The position numbers and the translations under genes were made by a program. From Nitrospirota bacterium (GTDB lineage Bacteria; Nitrospirota; JACRHJ01): 64,000 nucleotides of DNA. Of this stretch, positions 9,979 to 18,066 are shown one piece after another. The notes under the pieces were generated by a model. It had not been told where the DNA came from, searched no databases, and was given only the letters and a program-made list of their open reading frames with translations. The stretch spans positions 62,001 through 126,000 of the forward strand of contig JAJYHX010000005.1 in assembly GCA_021784575.1 (NCBI GenBank), in the 5' to 3' direction. Each line of letters opens with the position of its first letter. Positions within the stretch are counted from its first letter, which is position 1.

Positions 9979-10343
9979 GCCAGGGTCTCCTTTGTCCTTT
10001 TTAAAATCTCGTCAGAAACTTTCTCGTCCAGTCTTTCGGCGATTCTTTTCCTTCCTTCCGGATACCGCGTAATCACATTCTTATCATCAAGGTTATCTAT
10101 TAAAGCAACAAAAATTTCCGGCAACCTTCCTTTTATAGAAAGCTTCTCGTAAAGATAAACAAGTCCGTGCACTTTCGGAGAAACCTCGTCTTTTTCCTCT
10201 ATCCACACAGCTTTCAATATTTTCTCAACCGCCAAGTGGCACATAAACACGACATAAAAGTATCTGCCCGCCTGCAACATCGCATCGGCAGATTTTATAT
10301 CGTAGTCCGCGTCTTCAAGCCATTCCCTGGCGATGTCCTTCAT
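9954..10343 (-). CDS. HEPN-domain protein, partner of MNT
   Basis: A 129-residue all-alpha HEPN protein: DYDIKSADAMLQAGRYFYVV, the conserved HLAVEKILKAVW helix and the downstream VHGLVYLYEKL. These features match the PF05168-like HEPN group. I do not see the Rx4-6H ribonuclease motif of toxic HEPN proteins (nearest is an Arg nine residues before a His), so RNase activity is doubtful. The ATG directly follows the dapL stop codon, and the 3' end overlaps the MNT gene. More AT-rich than its neighbours. Confidence 0.8.
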   Translation of the reverse strand: MKDIAREWLEDADYDIKSADAMLQAGRYFYVVFMCHLAVEKILKAVWIEEKDEVSPKVHGLVYLYEKLSIKGRLPEIFVALIDNLDDKNVITRYPEGRKRIAERLDEKVSDEILKRTKETLAWVRKRLA

Positions 10344-11579
10344 TTAAAATATCATCTCCATCCCTGACAGCCGTCTCTTTATCTCCCGCAGCACCCGCTC
10401 CTCGTCCTTCCTGCCCCTTGCCTCGAATGTCGCGGAAAGGCGGATATACGCGCCCGCGTCGTCCCAGGGCACGGTGGAGATGAGTTTCTCCTTTATCAGG
10501 TATTCGGAGAAGTCCTCGGCTGTCTCGAAGCGCCGTCCGCCCCTGATTCCCTTGGGCGCCTTCGTGTAGAGGTAAAACGAGCCGCCGGGCATCTTCGCCT
10601 TGAAGCCCGCGGGCTTGAGAATCTCCACAAGCGCCTTAAGTCTCCTTTTGTATTTCTCCGCCGTCGCCACGGTTATCTCCGGGTGCGCGAGCGCATGGCA
10701 TCCGGCCTTCTGGATGGCCTTGAACTGGCCTGAGTCGCAGTTGTCCTTTATGTGTCCGAAGGCGGAGACGACCCGCTCGTTCCCCGCGACGAACGCGAGC
10801 CGCCAGCCGGTCATATTGAACGCCTTGGACATCGAGTGTATCTCGACGCCGACTTCCTTCGCGCCGGGCGTCGAGAGAAACGAAAGCGGTTTTCCCTTGT
10901 AGACCAGCGCCGCGTATGCCGCGTCCTGCACGACCACGATTTTATTCTCCCGCGCGAAATCCACCACTCCGGCGAAGAACTTCTTCGTCGCTACGGCCCC
11001 GGTCGGGTTGTTCGGGTAGTTGATGTAGAGGAGCTTCGCGCGTCTTTTTATGCCCGTCGGGATGTTGTCCAGCCGGGGCAGGAAATTGTTCTTCTCCTCA
11101 AGCGGGAGATGATAAACCTCGCCCCCGGCATATTTAGTATGCGTGGCGAGGATGGGGTATCCGGGCACGGTGACGAGCGCTATGTCTCCCGGATTAATAA
11201 ACGCATAAGGGAGCATCGCCAGCGCGGGCTTGGAGCCGATGGAATGAATTATCTCCTTCTGCGGGTCGATTCCCTTTACGCCGTAAACCTCCCGCAGATA
11301 CTCTGCCGCCGCATCCTTGTATTCCTGGATGCCGTTGTCCGCATAGCCCCTGTTCTCGGGCCTTGCGGCCTCGGCAGAGAGCGCCTTGACGACGCTTCTG
11401 TCCGCCATCTCGTCCGGCTCGCCAACGCCGAGGTCGATTATCTCCGCGCCGGGGTTGGCCGCGAGGGCTGAGCGCTTCGCTCTTTTTATCTTCTCGAATT
11501 TATAAATCTTCGTCTCTTTCCCGAACCTGCCCCCGCCGATCCTCCCGGAAAAAAGCCTTTGGATGTAACTGTCGGTCAA
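10344..11579 (-). CDS. dapL: LL-diaminopimelate aminotransferase
   Basis: PLP-dependent fold-type I aminotransferase converting tetrahydrodipicolinate directly to LL-diaminopimelate, bypassing the acyl pathway. The PLP lysine is in SMSKAFNMTGWRLAF. YPNNPTGAVA and VVQDAAYAALVY, with its cofactor Asp, are visible, and the N-terminus contains IIDLGVGEPDEMA. The family also contains other aspartate/alanine-type aminotransferases. The assignment rests on similarity plus its place among lysA, dapF, dapA and dapB, which otherwise lack the succinylase or acetylase genes. Confidence 0.85.
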   Translation of the reverse strand: MTDSYIQRLFSGRIGGGRFGKETKIYKFEKIKRAKRSALAANPGAEIIDLGVGEPDEMADRSVVKALSAEAARPENRGYADNGIQEYKDAAAEYLREVYGVKGIDPQKEIIHSIGSKPALAMLPYAFINPGDIALVTVPGYPILATHTKYAGGEVYHLPLEEKNNFLPRLDNIPTGIKRRAKLLYINYPNNPTGAVATKKFFAGVVDFARENKIVVVQDAAYAALVYKGKPLSFLSTPGAKEVGVEIHSMSKAFNMTGWRLAFVAGNERVVSAFGHIKDNCDSGQFKAIQKAGCHALAHPEITVATAEKYKRRLKALVEILKPAGFKAKMPGGSFYLYTKAPKGIRGGRRFETAEDFSEYLIKEKLISTVPWDDAGAYIRLSATFEARGRKDEERVLREIKRRLSGMEMIF

Positions 11580-11593
11580 AACGATAATCCCCC

Positions 11594-12346
11594 TTAATTC
11601 TCGATGGTATTTATCAGCGACCCGATGCCCGATATTCTCACTTCTATTTGGTCGCCTCGTTCCATTCTGCCGATGCCGGGCGGCGTCCCCGTGGCGATAA
11701 CGTCGCCCACGTTCAGCGTCATCACCTGGGATATGAACGAGACGAGATGCGCGACGGGGAATATCATGTTCGCGGTGGAAGAAGACTGCTTCCTCTCGCC
11801 GTTTAGGTACGCCTCGACGAGCAGGTCGTGCGGCTCAACCTCCGTTTCTATCCAAGGGCCGAACGGCGCGAAGCCGTCGAAGGACTTCGCGCGCGTCCAC
11901 TGCCCGTCCTTTTTCTGGAGGTCGCGCGCGGTAACGTCGTTAATGCACGTGTATCCAAGGACGTATTCGAGCGCCGTCTCCTCGCGCACGCCCTTCGCGG
12001 TCCTGCCGATCACCACCGCAAGCTCCGCCTCGTATTCAAGGCGGTGCGTCAGCATCGGGTATGGAATCGTCCCGCCCGGCTCCAAAATGGCGGACGGCGG
12101 CTTGAGGAATATCACCGGCTCATCCGGGATGGCGAATCCCATCTCCTCGGCGTGGTCTTTGTAGTTCAGGCCCGCGCAGACGATCTTCGTCGGCGCGCAG
12201 GGGGCGAGGAGCCTCACCTCCGAGAGCGGGAGCGGGCCTCCGTTGCCTTTCTTCGGATGCCTGAAGTCCGCAATCGGCAGGACCTGCTCGCCGTCCAGGA
12301 TGCCGTGGGAGATCAGGTGGTTTTTTAAGTAACGGATGATTTTCAT
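11594..12346 (-). CDS. Fumarylacetoacetate hydrolase family protein
   Basis: A 250-residue FAH-fold enzyme. Conserved parts include KIVCAGLNYKDHAEEMG, the metal-ligand region RLEYEAELAVVIGRTAKG, FAPFGPW and GDVIATGTPPGIG. Members act as acylpyruvases, oxaloacetate decarboxylases or 2-hydroxyhepta-diene-dioate isomerases, and the substrate cannot be told here. It sits inside the dap operon between dapB and dapL, so a linked role with pyruvate or oxaloacetate, or metabolite clean-up, is possible but unproven. Confidence 0.88.
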   Translation of the reverse strand: MKIIRYLKNHLISHGILDGEQVLPIADFRHPKKGNGGPLPLSEVRLLAPCAPTKIVCAGLNYKDHAEEMGFAIPDEPVIFLKPPSAILEPGGTIPYPMLTHRLEYEAELAVVIGRTAKGVREETALEYVLGYTCINDVTARDLQKKDGQWTRAKSFDGFAPFGPWIETEVEPHDLLVEAYLNGERKQSSSTANMIFPVAHLVSFISQVMTLNVGDVIATGTPPGIGRMERGDQIEVRISGIGSLINTIEN

Positions 12347-12360
12347 AAATTAACAATCAA

Positions 12361-12427
12361 ATTCCTGGATTCCCGCTTTCGCGGGAATGACGGACCTGCT
12401 TCCACCCTCTCCCATCGAGGGAGAGGG
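12361..12427. repeat. Two intergenic palindromes between dapB and the FAH gene
   Basis: The first is GGATTCCCGCTTTCGCGGGA followed by ATGAC, of the ATTCCCGCGAAnGCGGGAAT family also seen at 21222, 26703 and 59338. The second is a perfect CCCTCTCCC-ATCGA-GGGAGAGGG hairpin (12405-12427). Neither has a T-tract in the transcribed direction, so they are not classic terminators. Confidence 0.75.
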
Positions 12428-12430
12428 TTT

Positions 12431-13234
12431 TCACTTTATCCCCAGCACGTCCTGCATGTCGTATAGCCCCGGCTTTCTGCCCGCGACCCACAATGCCGCG
12501 CGCACCGCGCCCCGTGCGAACACATCCCTCGACGACGCCTTGTGCGTTATCTCGATTCTTTCTCCCTGCGTCCCGAATATCACCGTATGGTCTCCGACGA
12601 CATCGCCGATCCTCATGGCCTGGATGCCTATCTCGCCCTTTTTCCTCTCGCCGATATTGCCGTGGCGGGCGTATACCGCGACATCTTCCAATTTCCTGCC
12701 GCGCCCGTCGGCGATTACCTGCGCCATCTTCAGCGCCGTCCCGGAAGGCGCGTCCTTCTTGTGCCTGTGGTGTGTCTCGACTATGTCGATGTCGTATTCC
12801 TCGTCGAGGACGGAGGCCATGTCACCAAGTATCTTCAGGAGAAGGTTCACGCCCACGCTCATGTTCGGCGCGAGGACAACCGGGATGCGCTTTGCGAACC
12901 CGGCCATCTGCCCGAGCTGCCCGGCGTTGAAGCCCGTCGAGCCTATGACCATCGCCTTCCCCGCTTCCGAGGCGATACGCGCGTTCTCCAGCGTCACCTC
13001 CGGGAACGTGAAGTCGATTACGACATCGCCATTGGATATGATCTTTGCGAGGTTGTCGGAAATCGCTCCGCCCTTCTTCCCCAGGCCAAGGTAATCGCCC
13101 ACGTCCATCCCGACAAGCTCGTGGCCTTTCCTCTCCGTGGCGCAGGAAACGTCGGTGCCCGGGTTCTCTATCAGCAGTTCGAGTATCCGCCGCCCCATCC
13201 TGCCCGCGGCTCCGGTAACGATACAATTTACCAT
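12431..13234 (-). CDS. dapB: 4-hydroxy-tetrahydrodipicolinate reductase
   Basis: NAD(P)H-dependent reduction in the DAP/lysine pathway. The N-terminal nucleotide-binding GAAGRMGRRILELL, the DFTFPE segment and the substrate motif ETHHRHKKDAPSGTAL with catalytic His/Lys are present. At 267 residues it has the normal length. It lies between dapA and the FAH gene, with palindromic repeats on both sides. Confidence 0.97.
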   Translation of the reverse strand: MVNCIVTGAAGRMGRRILELLIENPGTDVSCATERKGHELVGMDVGDYLGLGKKGGAISDNLAKIISNGDVVIDFTFPEVTLENARIASEAGKAMVIGSTGFNAGQLGQMAGFAKRIPVVLAPNMSVGVNLLLKILGDMASVLDEEYDIDIVETHHRHKKDAPSGTALKMAQVIADGRGRKLEDVAVYARHGNIGERKKGEIGIQAMRIGDVVGDHTVIFGTQGERIEITHKASSRDVFARGAVRAALWVAGRKPGLYDMQDVLGIK

Positions 13235-13256
13235 GCGTTCACCTCGGAGAATTATC

Positions 13257-13290
13257 CCCCTCGCCCTACGGGAGAGGGGGCCAGGGGGTG
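13257..13290. repeat. Palindromic repeat between dapA and dapB
   Basis: CCCCTCGCCCTACGGGAGAG followed by GGGG forms an imperfect hairpin of the same CCCTCTCCC/GGGAGAGGG type as at 5276 and 12405. Confidence 0.6.
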
Positions 13291-13294
13291 AGGG

Positions 13295-14167
13295 CTATAT
13301 CAGCCCGTATTTCTTCATCGCGTTCGCGAGCTTCTCGTTGTTGATGTCGCTCATCGGGCAAAGGGGGAGCCGAAGCTCCGGGGAACACCTGCCCATCAGG
13401 CCCAGGGCGGTCTTCACGGGTATCGGGTTCGTCTCGAAGAACATGGCCTGGTTCAGGGGCTGAAGCCTGTAGTGCATTTTCCTCGCGCCCTCCATATCGC
13501 CCGCGAAGAACGAGTCGATAAGCCCCGCCATGTCGGCGGGCGCGACGTTCGCCGTGACGGATATGACTCCCTTGCCGCCTATGGCCAGCGTCGGGAGGAC
13601 GGTAAAGTCATCCCCGGAGAGCACGGTGAAGCCATCGCCGCAGAGCTCGATGACCTCGGAGATTTGCTGGAGGTTCGCCGTGGCCTCCTTTATGGCGACA
13701 ATGTTCTTTACGCGGGCGCAGCGCGCGACGGTTGCGGGAAGCATGTTGACGGATGTCCGCCCCGGGACGTTGTAGAGCACGATGGGGATGTCAACGGCGT
13801 CCGCGACCGCCTTGAAATGCCTGTACAGCCCCTCCTGCGTCGGCTTGTTGTAATAAGGCGTTATGAGGAGCGCGCCGTTTGCCCCGGTCTTCTTTGCGTG
13901 CGCCGTCAGCATTATCGTCTCTTCCGTGGAATTGGAACCTGTGCCCGCGATTACCGGAATGCGCCCGGCGGCCTTTTTTACCGCATACTCGATGACCTGC
14001 TCGTGCTCCTCGTAGTCGAGCGTCGCCGACTCGCCCGTCGTGCCGCATGGGACTATGCCGTCCGTGCCCGAAGCGATATGCCATTCTATAAGCTCGCCAA
14101 GCGCCTTTTCATCGACCTTCCCGTTCTTGAACGGCGTGACTATGGCGACTATGGAACCCTTGAACAT
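13295..14167 (-). CDS. dapA: 4-hydroxy-tetrahydrodipicolinate synthase
   Basis: Condenses pyruvate with aspartate semialdehyde, the first committed step to DAP. The Schiff-base lysine lies in NIVAIKEATANLQQ. The catalytic Thr-Tyr segment CGTTGESATL and ITPYYNKPTQEGLYRHF are present. At 290 residues it has the normal length. The operon order is lysA, TPR gene, dapF, dapA, dapB. Confidence 0.97.
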   Translation of the reverse strand: MFKGSIVAIVTPFKNGKVDEKALGELIEWHIASGTDGIVPCGTTGESATLDYEEHEQVIEYAVKKAAGRIPVIAGTGSNSTEETIMLTAHAKKTGANGALLITPYYNKPTQEGLYRHFKAVADAVDIPIVLYNVPGRTSVNMLPATVARCARVKNIVAIKEATANLQQISEVIELCGDGFTVLSGDDFTVLPTLAIGGKGVISVTANVAPADMAGLIDSFFAGDMEGARKMHYRLQPLNQAMFFETNPIPVKTALGLMGRCSPELRLPLCPMSDINNEKLANAMKKYGLI

Positions 14168-14189
14168 TTAATCCTCCGTTACATGGGTA

Positions 14190-14246
14190 AATGTAGGGGC
14201 GCAATTTATTGCTCCCGCGCGGGCTTGATAAATCAAGCCCCTACAA
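14190..14246. repeat. GTAGGGGCGCAATT-type intergenic repeat
   Basis: Between dapF and dapA: GTAGGGGCGCAATTTATTGC, then GGGCTTGATAAATCAAGCCC forms a perfect hairpin. Similar cores occur near 5241 and 51575. Confidence 0.65.
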
Positions 14247-15065
14247 TTACAATAACGCCCCTTCCTCTATTACCCCCTGATACACGAAAACCGCGTCTCC
14301 CTCAAGGAAGACGTTTGTGAACCGCGCGCCGTCCCAGTCGAAGCAGACTGTCAGGAGATTGCCGCCGCGGGTATGCACTCTCACCGGCGAGCCGGCCCGC
14401 CCCATCGCGCCGGCGACAAGGGCCGACGCCGTCGCGCCCGTCCCGCACGCGAGCGTCTCCGCCTCCACGCCGCGCTCGTATGTCCTTAAAAGTATATCGC
14501 CATTCCCGGCGGCCTGCGCGAAGTTCGCGTTCGTGCCCGCGGGCTTGAACATTTCATGGTAGCGCGTTTCGGCGCCTAATTTCCGCACGTCCACCTTATC
14601 CACGTCGTCTACAAAAAATACCACGTGCGGCACGCCCGTATTTATGAACGCCGCCTTGTAGTCCCTCCCGCCGATATTTACGGCAACCTCCGGGCGATAG
14701 TCCTTCGGCGCGGTCAACTGCACCTTCACGGAGCCGTCCTTTATCTCCGCCTTGATTATCCCGGCCTGCGTCTCGAAGCTTAGCCGTCTCCCGCCGATGC
14801 ACCTCGCGTATGCGAACATGGCCGCGCACCGGGAGCCGTTGCCGCACATCTCCACTTCGCTCCCGTCGGAATTGAAGAAGCGCCAGGCGAAATCCGCCGT
14901 CTTAGACTTCTCTATCAGTATCAGGCCGTCCGCCCCGATGGAGAAATGCCGCCTGCAAAGCCTTCGCGCCGCCTCCGGGGCGTCGCCGGACACCTTCCCG
15001 CCGCGGTTGTCGATTATTATGAAGTCGTTGCCGGAGGCGTGCATCTTGGTGAACGGAATACGCAT
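14247..15065 (-). CDS. dapF: Diaminopimelate epimerase
   Basis: PLP-independent epimerase turning LL-DAP into meso-DAP for lysine and peptidoglycan. Both catalytic cysteine motifs are present: EMCGNGSRCAAMFAY and LACGTGATASAL. The N-terminus FTKMHASGNDFIIID is typical. At 272 residues it has the normal length. The ATG directly follows the stop of the TPR gene. Confidence 0.97.
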   Translation of the reverse strand: MRIPFTKMHASGNDFIIIDNRGGKVSGDAPEAARRLCRRHFSIGADGLILIEKSKTADFAWRFFNSDGSEVEMCGNGSRCAAMFAYARCIGGRRLSFETQAGIIKAEIKDGSVKVQLTAPKDYRPEVAVNIGGRDYKAAFINTGVPHVVFFVDDVDKVDVRKLGAETRYHEMFKPAGTNANFAQAAGNGDILLRTYERGVEAETLACGTGATASALVAGAMGRAGSPVRVHTRGGNLLTVCFDWDGARFTNVFLEGDAVFVYQGVIEEGALL

Positions 15066-15635
15066 TTATCTCAGCCTCAGGCGGTGCAGCATCTTGCCGG
15101 ACCACTTGTTTATCGGGTGATTCCTGTCGAGGAACCGGAAGACCGGCGGCTTCCTTATGCCCATCTTCACAAGCTCGCTGCGGAGCGGGCGGTTTTCCCT
15201 GTCGAGCGCCATCCCTTTCCTGAAGGCCAGATGCGCCTTGCGGCGGTTCCCGGATATGAGATATACCCTGCCAAGGTTCAGGAAAAGCTCCTGCCGGAAG
15301 AATTCCTTCTGCACGGCCTTCTCGCAGAGCAATACCGCCTCTTTCGTCCTGCCGTTGAGGGCAAGCGCAAGGCCGGCGTAGGATATGTACCTGGGGTCCT
15401 TGTCCCGCAGGTAAAGAGCTTTTTTAAACGCGGCGAGAGCTTCCTGGAGCTTGTTTCTCTTCAACAGGTAAAGACCAACCTTGAAAAATTCCTCCGGGTC
15501 TTCTCCTTCCCCGGCGCTGCCATCCGCTCCCTCCCTGGGAAGCGTCCTGTCTCTCTCGGCCCAGAGGTCTTCGCGCTCACTGCCGTGTTCTTGCTCTTCC
15601 TCTTTTTCGTGCCCTTTCTCGTGTTTTTTGGACAT
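15066..15635 (-). CDS. TPR-repeat protein
   Basis: About 189 residues. A charged His/Glu/Lys-rich N-terminus is followed by TPR-like helices (EFFKVGLYLLKRNKLQEALA, YISYAGLALALNGRTKEAVL, LFLNLGRVYLISGNRRKAHL) and a basic C-terminus with a hydrophobic Trp (INKWSGKMLHRLRLR). The ATG at 15635 lies within the 3' end of lysA; a start at 15659 is also possible. No enzymatic motif is visible. It sits between lysA and dapF, so it is co-transcribed with DAP genes, but its function is unknown. Confidence 0.75.
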   Translation of the reverse strand: MSKKHEKGHEKEEEQEHGSEREDLWAERDRTLPREGADGSAGEGEDPEEFFKVGLYLLKRNKLQEALAAFKKALYLRDKDPRYISYAGLALALNGRTKEAVLLCEKAVQKEFFRQELFLNLGRVYLISGNRRKAHLAFRKGMALDRENRPLRSELVKMGIRKPPVFRFLDRNHPINKWSGKMLHRLRLR

Positions 15636-16989
15636 CGCAAACCGCCTTCTCCCCGGCAAGGAACTCCGGGATTTCTTCTCCCCTGATTAAGCTTTCGTAA
15701 TCCTCGCGCCTCTTTACTATATAATATCTGTCCCCGTCCACCATAACCTCGGCGGCCCTGGGACGGGAGTTGTAGTTGGAAGACATCGTGAATCCGTACG
15801 CCCCCGCGCTCATAACCGCAAGGAGCTCGCCCGCCCTGGGCACGCGCATCGCCCTGTCCTTTGCCAGAAAGTCCCCCGTCTCGCATATCGGGCCGACGAC
15901 ATCCGCCGGGAATTCCGGGGCGTCGGTGGGGATTACCTGTTTTATGTCATGGTACGCCTGGTAGAGCGTCGGGCGCACGAGGTCGTTCATCCCCGCGTCA
16001 ACGATTATAAAATTCTTCTCTGCCGTGGACTTCCGGTACAATACCTTTGTTACGAGACATCCGGCGTTTCCCGTCAGTACCCTGCCCGGCTCGAACACGA
16101 GGGTGCAGCCCAGGTCTTCGAGCACGGGGCGGATTGCGCGCGCAAGCTCCGCCGGCAGGGGCGGTTTTTCGTTTAGATAACGTATCCCGAGGCCGCCTCC
16201 CACATCTATGTATTTAATTCCCATGCCCCTGGACTTGAGTTTTTTTACAAGCTCCGCCGTCTTCTTAAGCGAATCCACGAAGGGCGATGTTTCCGTAAGC
16301 TGTGAGCCTATGTGCTGGTGTATCCCCACGACCTCCACGTTCGGAAGCCCCTCCGCCCGCTCATACTCGTCCATAGCCTGCTCTATGGAAATGCCGAACT
16401 TGTTCTTCTTCAGGCCCGTGGAGATATACGGGTGCGTCCCGGCGTCCACGTCGGGATTCACGCGGAGCGCTATCGGCGCCTTGAGACCGAGCCCGCCCGC
16501 GACACCGTCTATGGCAAAAAGCTCTTCCTGGGACTCTATGTTGAACATCAAAATCCCGGCCTTAAGCGCGGCCTCTATCTCGGAAGCGGTCTTGCCGACC
16601 CCGGCGTAGACAATCCTCGAAGGCATAACCCCGGCCTTAAGCGCGCGGAAAAGCTCGCCCCCGGAGACGACGTCCGCCCCGCCGCCCATGGCCGCAAACG
16701 ACCTCACCACCGCGAGGTTCGAATTCGCCTTCATGGCGAAACATATCAGGCGCGGGATTCCGGAGAAGGCCTCGTCGAAGACCCTGAAGTGCCGCGTGAG
16801 GGTGTTATAGCTGTAAACGTAAACCGGCGTGCCGACCTCGGCGGCGATTTTGGAGAGAGGAACGCCCTCGCAGAAAAGCTCGCCGCCGCCTTGACCGGCA
16901 GACCGGCTTAGGGCAACGGACTGTCCCTCGCAGGCCTTGCCGCCCGCAGTCCCTTCTCCCGCCCCGCCCCGGTATATAAAATCGTCCAT
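15577..16989 (-). CDS. lysA: Diaminopimelate decarboxylase
   Basis: PLP enzyme decarboxylating meso-DAP to lysine. The PLP-lysine is in CFAMKANSNLAVV. HQHIGSQL, the VGGGLGIRY glycine loop, EPGRVLTGNAG and the C-terminal CETGDFLAKDR with YGFTMSSNYNSRPR are present. The ATG at 16989 gives MDDFIYRG; a TTG at 17007 is an alternative. It is unusual at both ends. Between FIYR and GGELFCEGVPL there is an extra Gly/Ala/Ser-rich stretch of about 26 residues carrying the mini-repeat core. The C-terminus also runs about 25 basic residues past the usual end, overlapping the next gene. Confidence 0.95.
   Translation of the reverse strand: MDDFIYRGGAGEGTAGGKACEGQSVALSRSAGQGGGELFCEGVPLSKIAAEVGTPVYVYSYNTLTRHFRVFDEAFSGIPRLICFAMKANSNLAVVRSFAAMGGGADVVSGGELFRALKAGVMPSRIVYAGVGKTASEIEAALKAGILMFNIESQEELFAIDGVAGGLGLKAPIALRVNPDVDAGTHPYISTGLKKNKFGISIEQAMDEYERAEGLPNVEVVGIHQHIGSQLTETSPFVDSLKKTAELVKKLKSRGMGIKYIDVGGGLGIRYLNEKPPLPAELARAIRPVLEDLGCTLVFEPGRVLTGNAGCLVTKVLYRKSTAEKNFIIVDAGMNDLVRPTLYQAYHDIKQVIPTDAPEFPADVVGPICETGDFLAKDRAMRVPRAGELLAVMSAGAYGFTMSSNYNSRPRAAEVMVDGDRYYIVKRREDYESLIRGEEIPEFLAGEKAVCDVQKTRERARKRGRARTRQ
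16885..16932 (-). repeat. In-gene CCGGTCTGCCGG mini-repeat in lysA
   Basis: The exact 12-mer CCGGTCTGCCGG lies at 16906-16895 on the coding strand, inside the N-terminal extra segment of LysA. It is read in a different frame from the other copies (Ser-Arg-Ser-Ala-Gly). Confidence 0.6.
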
Positions 16990-17052
16990 AACTCTCTCAA
17001 ACTCCAAGATTTTTACAGTGTTTTATTAAAACATATGCGGGGTTTCGGGTCA

Positions 17053-17118
17053 AGTTACTTTTCTTTCGCGGGAAAGAAAAATAACCAAAAGAAAGCGGGG
17101 CAGACCTGGGCTTCCAGG
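17053..17118. repeat. AAGTTACTTTTCTTT-type intergenic repeat
   Basis: A hairpin formed by AAGTTACTTTTCTTTCGCGG and its complement, followed by CAAAAGAAAGCGGGGCAGAC and a CCTGGGC/CCAGG palindrome. A related copy with the same hairpin and the same GGGCGC...CCAGGCGCCC tail lies at 36859-36922. Confidence 0.7.
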
Positions 17119-17187
17119 CAGGCCAACGGGAGGGAGTATCCTCTATGGAAAAATATTATTCACAACCGTATTTTAACTGCGGCCAAT

Positions 17188-18066
17188 CTATTTTACGTTC
17201 AGGATATTTTTTCTCCGGGGATACTCCCTCCCGAGTATCCTGCGCACAAGAAACGCCGCCCCCCGCACTGCCACGAAAAAGGGTATCGTAAGCCAGTGCC
17301 AGGGCTTTGCGAAACGCGCGAAGAGCCGCAGGTTGGATTTTATTTTGAGCCTTGTCTTGCGCGGGCTGAACTCCCCTCCCGCGCTCATGGATATTTTGTG
17401 CCAGACCTTCCCGCCGGGCGCGAAAACAAGCCCGAAACCCGCCCGCCTCGCCCTGAGGCAGAAATCCGCGTCCTCCGCGTACATCCCGTAAGAGGTGTCG
17501 AGCAGCCCGACCTTCCCGAAACAGGCGCGGGAGACAAGCATCGCGCAGCCTGTGACATAATCCGTATCCTCCACCCTGCCGTAGCGCCCGGTATCTTCTT
17601 CCCTCAAGCCCCTGTGCGCCGTCAGGCCCATCCAGGGCTTAACAATCCCGCCCGCATACCAGACAATCTCATGGCCGCTACCTTTTGACGAATAATAATA
17701 AATCATCGGGCCGATTACTCCCGCATCGGGGCGCATGCCGGCGGCTTTCAGCATCTCAGTCAGAAGGCGCCCGTCCGCGACGGTATCGTTATTTAAAAGC
17801 AGAACCCATTCCGCGCCCCTTGCGAGCGCGAGTTTTATGCCCTCGTTATTCCCCCCGGAATACATGAGGTTCTTTTCGTTTTCCAAAGTCTCCGCGCCCG
17901 GATACCCCTTCCGCACCGCCTCCGCCGTCCCGTCCGATGAAGCGTTGTCCACGACAAGGACTTTGCAGTTCGGGTAATCCATCCGGAAGAGTGATTCCAG
18001 GCATTCGAGGGTGTCGTCTTTCCGGTTGTAGTTCAGGACGATTATGTAAACGAGTGGGTTATTCAT
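17188..18066 (-). CDS. Family 2 glycosyltransferase
   Basis: GT-A fold transferase of the rhamnosyltransferase/WcaA type (COG1216-like). The N-terminus PLVYIIVLNYNRKDDTLECL is followed by the sugar-nucleotide segment VLVVDNASSDGT, the metal-binding LLLNNDTVADG and a downstream YAEDADFCLRARRAGF acceptor-region motif. A C-terminal hydrophobic stretch (IPFFVAVRGAAFLV) suggests membrane association. It overlaps the upstream glycosyltransferase by 8 bp, so both probably act on the same surface polysaccharide or glycolipid. The substrate is unknown. Confidence 0.9.
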   Translation of the reverse strand: MNNPLVYIIVLNYNRKDDTLECLESLFRMDYPNCKVLVVDNASSDGTAEAVRKGYPGAETLENEKNLMYSGGNNEGIKLALARGAEWVLLLNNDTVADGRLLTEMLKAAGMRPDAGVIGPMIYYYSSKGSGHEIVWYAGGIVKPWMGLTAHRGLREEDTGRYGRVEDTDYVTGCAMLVSRACFGKVGLLDTSYGMYAEDADFCLRARRAGFGLVFAPGGKVWHKISMSAGGEFSPRKTRLKIKSNLRLFARFAKPWHWLTIPFFVAVRGAAFLVRRILGREYPRRKNILNVK

